Source: Cyanobacteria bacterium UBA11153 (lineage in GTDB: Bacteria; Cyanobacteriota; Cyanobacteriia; Cyanobacteriales; Coleofasciculaceae). Taken from it: 6,522 bases of DNA. Where the stretch lies: assembly GCA_003511885.1 (NCBI GenBank), contig DOIX01000258.1:1-6522 (forward strand), read 5' to 3'. The notes under the pieces were generated by a model that had not been told where the DNA came from, searched no databases, and saw only the letters and a list, made by a program, of their open reading frames with translations. Each line of letters begins with the position of its first letter. Position 1 is the first letter of the stretch. Position numbers and translations under genes: made by a program. Positions 5,843-6,522 of the stretch are shown here, piece after piece.

Positions 5843-5984
5843 ATTTCTGGTGAGTTTATACCCAACACCGATCCCCGCAAATTCTGCCAGTAAAAAGTAT
5901 CAAAATCGTCGCGCTGATTACTTGAAAGCTTGGTGGAATGTTGTTAATTGAGATGAAATTAATAATCGATTTAAACAAGCAAAC

Positions 5985-6078
5985 TCATGAGGTTGTTGGG
6001 AACTTAATGGTGAGGGCAGGGTGAAGCATTTGGATATTCATCTTATTGGCTTCGTTGTTATCATGTCGCCCAAATGCT
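5985..6078 (+). repeat. 94-base direct repeat, copy 1
   Basis: This copy begins TCATGAGGTTGTTGGG and ends CGCCCAAATGCT. It matches copy 2 at 6115-6208 at 85 of 94 positions without gaps, with a constant offset of 130 bases. Its right end has lost the hairpin arm after CAAATGCT (reads AGGCTAAC instead of TCACCCCTAC), so it is the more decayed copy. Confidence 0.9.
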
Positions 6079-6114
6079 AGGCTAACGCTGAGATCTTATG
6101 GATTTTTGTTGTAA

Positions 6115-6208
6115 TCATGAGGTTGTTCGGATCTTAATCGTGGGGGCAGGGTGAAGCATTTGGATATTCATCCCACCGGCTTCGTTGTTATCATATCGCC
6201 CAAATGCT
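6115..6208 (+). repeat. 94-base direct repeat, copy 2
   Basis: This copy begins TCATGAGGTTGTTCGG and matches copy 1 (5985-6078) at 85 of 94 positions. Four of the nine differences cluster in TCTTATTGGC versus TCCCACCGGC. The copy retains an intact hairpin arm at its right end. A segmental duplication or two insertions of one element would both explain the pair. Confidence 0.9.
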
Positions 6209-6214
6209 TCACCC
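6149..6214. repeat. GAAGCATT-type hairpin element, 15-base perfect inverted repeat
   Basis: GGGTGAAGCATTTGG (6149-6163) is the exact reverse complement of CCAAATGCTTCACCC (6200-6214), with a 36-base loop. The GAAGCATT core is shared with the element at 6429-6500. Elements of this type are dispersed in many cyanobacterial genomes and resemble non-autonomous miniature inverted-repeat elements. The element overlaps direct-repeat copy 2. Confidence 0.85.
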
Positions 6215-6276
6215 CTACAAATCTTTTTGTTTACGATTGCCAAATTGAGATTATCCCCCATAATCAACAAACAAAA

Positions 6277-6411
6277 TCAATCAATCTCAAAAGACTTACT
6301 CATCCTATCCGCAATACTTTCAAACCGAAAATATTTACCAGCTTCCGCAATATAGGTTACGCTGTAAGCCTGATTATTTTTTAGCGTCCAAACTGCCATC
6401 CCTTTCAAATC
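6277..6411 (-). pseudogene. 5'-truncated fragment of a PsbP/DUF1795-like domain protein
   Basis: The minus-strand frame opens after a TAG (6412-6414) and ends with TGA at 6277-6279; from the ATG at 6397-6399 it encodes 40 residues. WTLKNNQAYSVTYIAEAGKY (residues 4-23) reads as a beta-hairpin with alternating hydrophobics, and FESIADRMSKSFEID (26-40) as a helix ending in the 'M-x-x-S-F-E-I' close. This pattern is typical of the extreme C-terminus of PsbP-like and DUF1795-like domains in cyanobacterial lipoproteins and kinases. The N-terminal part of such a domain (well over 100 residues) is absent. The hairpin element at 6429-6500 lies 17 bases beyond the TAG, so element insertion may have contributed to the decay. 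The family assignment is by pattern recognition from a short segment and is tentative; a genuine small protein starting at 6399 cannot be excluded (AAAGGG lies directly against the ATG). Confidence 0.45.
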
Positions 6412-6428
6412 CTACTTATCAAATATCT

Positions 6429-6500
6429 GTAGGGGCGAAGCATTCCGGCGATAACCTTTGTATTTTAGGCAAATATTTATATCGGAATGCTTCGCCCTAC
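6429..6500. repeat. MITE-like hairpin element, GAAGCATTCCG inverted repeat
   Basis: GGGCGAAGCATTCCG (6433-6447) and CGGAATGCTTCGCCC (6483-6497) are exact reverse complements (15 of 15), and GTA/TAC extends the stem outward after one bulged G (6432). The loop of 35 bases is A/T-rich. The element is 72 bases and has no coding capacity. It belongs with the hairpin at 6149-6214 (shared GAAGCATT) but with C/G in place of T/A positions in the stem. No flanking target duplication is obvious. Confidence 0.87.
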
Positions 6501-6522
6501 CCTGGGGTAACAATGGGGATAA

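Larger units (their letters stand above)
5843..6276. other. Gene-poor stretch with decayed sequence and repeats
   Basis: No intact gene is seen. A plus-strand frame at 5868-5950 encodes PIPANSASKKYQNRRADYLK followed by AWWNVVN and TGA. The tryptophan-rich, well-patterned peptide, continuing past the TGA as DEINNRFKQA, looks like the end of a decayed gene, but I cannot name the family. The rest is the pair of 94-base direct repeats described separately and short A/T-rich spacers. Confidence 0.4.

Noticed and set aside
6151..6384. 77-codon plus-strand GTG frame near the right end
   Set aside because: It starts inside a hairpin repeat and runs antisense through the PsbP-like fragment, and its peptide has no domain-like pattern.
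5985..6500. Insertion sequence with transposase
   Set aside because: Hairpins and direct repeats are present but no transposase frame of any length lies within or between them.

Overview
The window looks like chromosomal DNA of a filamentous, Oscillatoriales-like cyanobacterium. Five copies of the HIP1 octamer GCGATCGC (1869, 3576, 3626, 4542, 4622), heptamer repeats of the GTTGACA type in intergenic DNA, a pentapeptide-repeat protein, a caspase-like protein of cyanobacterial type, and GAAGCATT-type hairpin repeats all point that way. The genus cannot be fixed from the sequence alone.

Layout. Positions 1-1051 hold two genes on the minus strand: a pentapeptide-repeat protein with a C-terminal four-cysteine zinc-ribbon-like tail (398-1051), followed 53 bases downstream by an exported protein with a clear signal peptide that runs off the left edge (1-344). 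Positions 1052-1600 are a divergent intergenic region with hairpin and repeat relics. The dominant gene is 1601-4018 (+), a Tat-signal protein with a caspase (peptidase C14) domain and a DUF4384-like C-terminal part. The two catalytic positions of its caspase domain are Tyr and Ala instead of His and Cys, so it should be a non-proteolytic pseudo-orthocaspase. It converges on a SpoU/TrmH-family RNA 2'-O-methyltransferase (4126-4941, minus), with a large inverted heptamer array between them. That methyltransferase diverges from a small thioredoxin-fold [2Fe-2S] ferredoxin-like protein (5144-5467, +).

From about 5490 to the right edge the DNA is decayed intergenic sequence. It contains another heptamer array, a C-terminally truncated ParE-type toxin (5618-5842, minus), two 94-base direct repeats carrying hairpins (5985-6208), a 5'-truncated fragment of a PsbP/DUF1795-like domain (6277-6411, minus), and a MITE-like perfect hairpin (6429-6500).

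The genes do not form an obvious pathway. The methyltransferase and the ferredoxin-like gene are ordinary housekeeping-type genes bracketed by heptamer arrays in opposite orientation. The most unusual protein is the exported pseudo-orthocaspase, whose inter-domain linker carries a 27-base tandem duplication and a stretch resembling intergenic repeat DNA read in frame. No defence island, CRISPR array, RNA gene or complete mobile element was seen.
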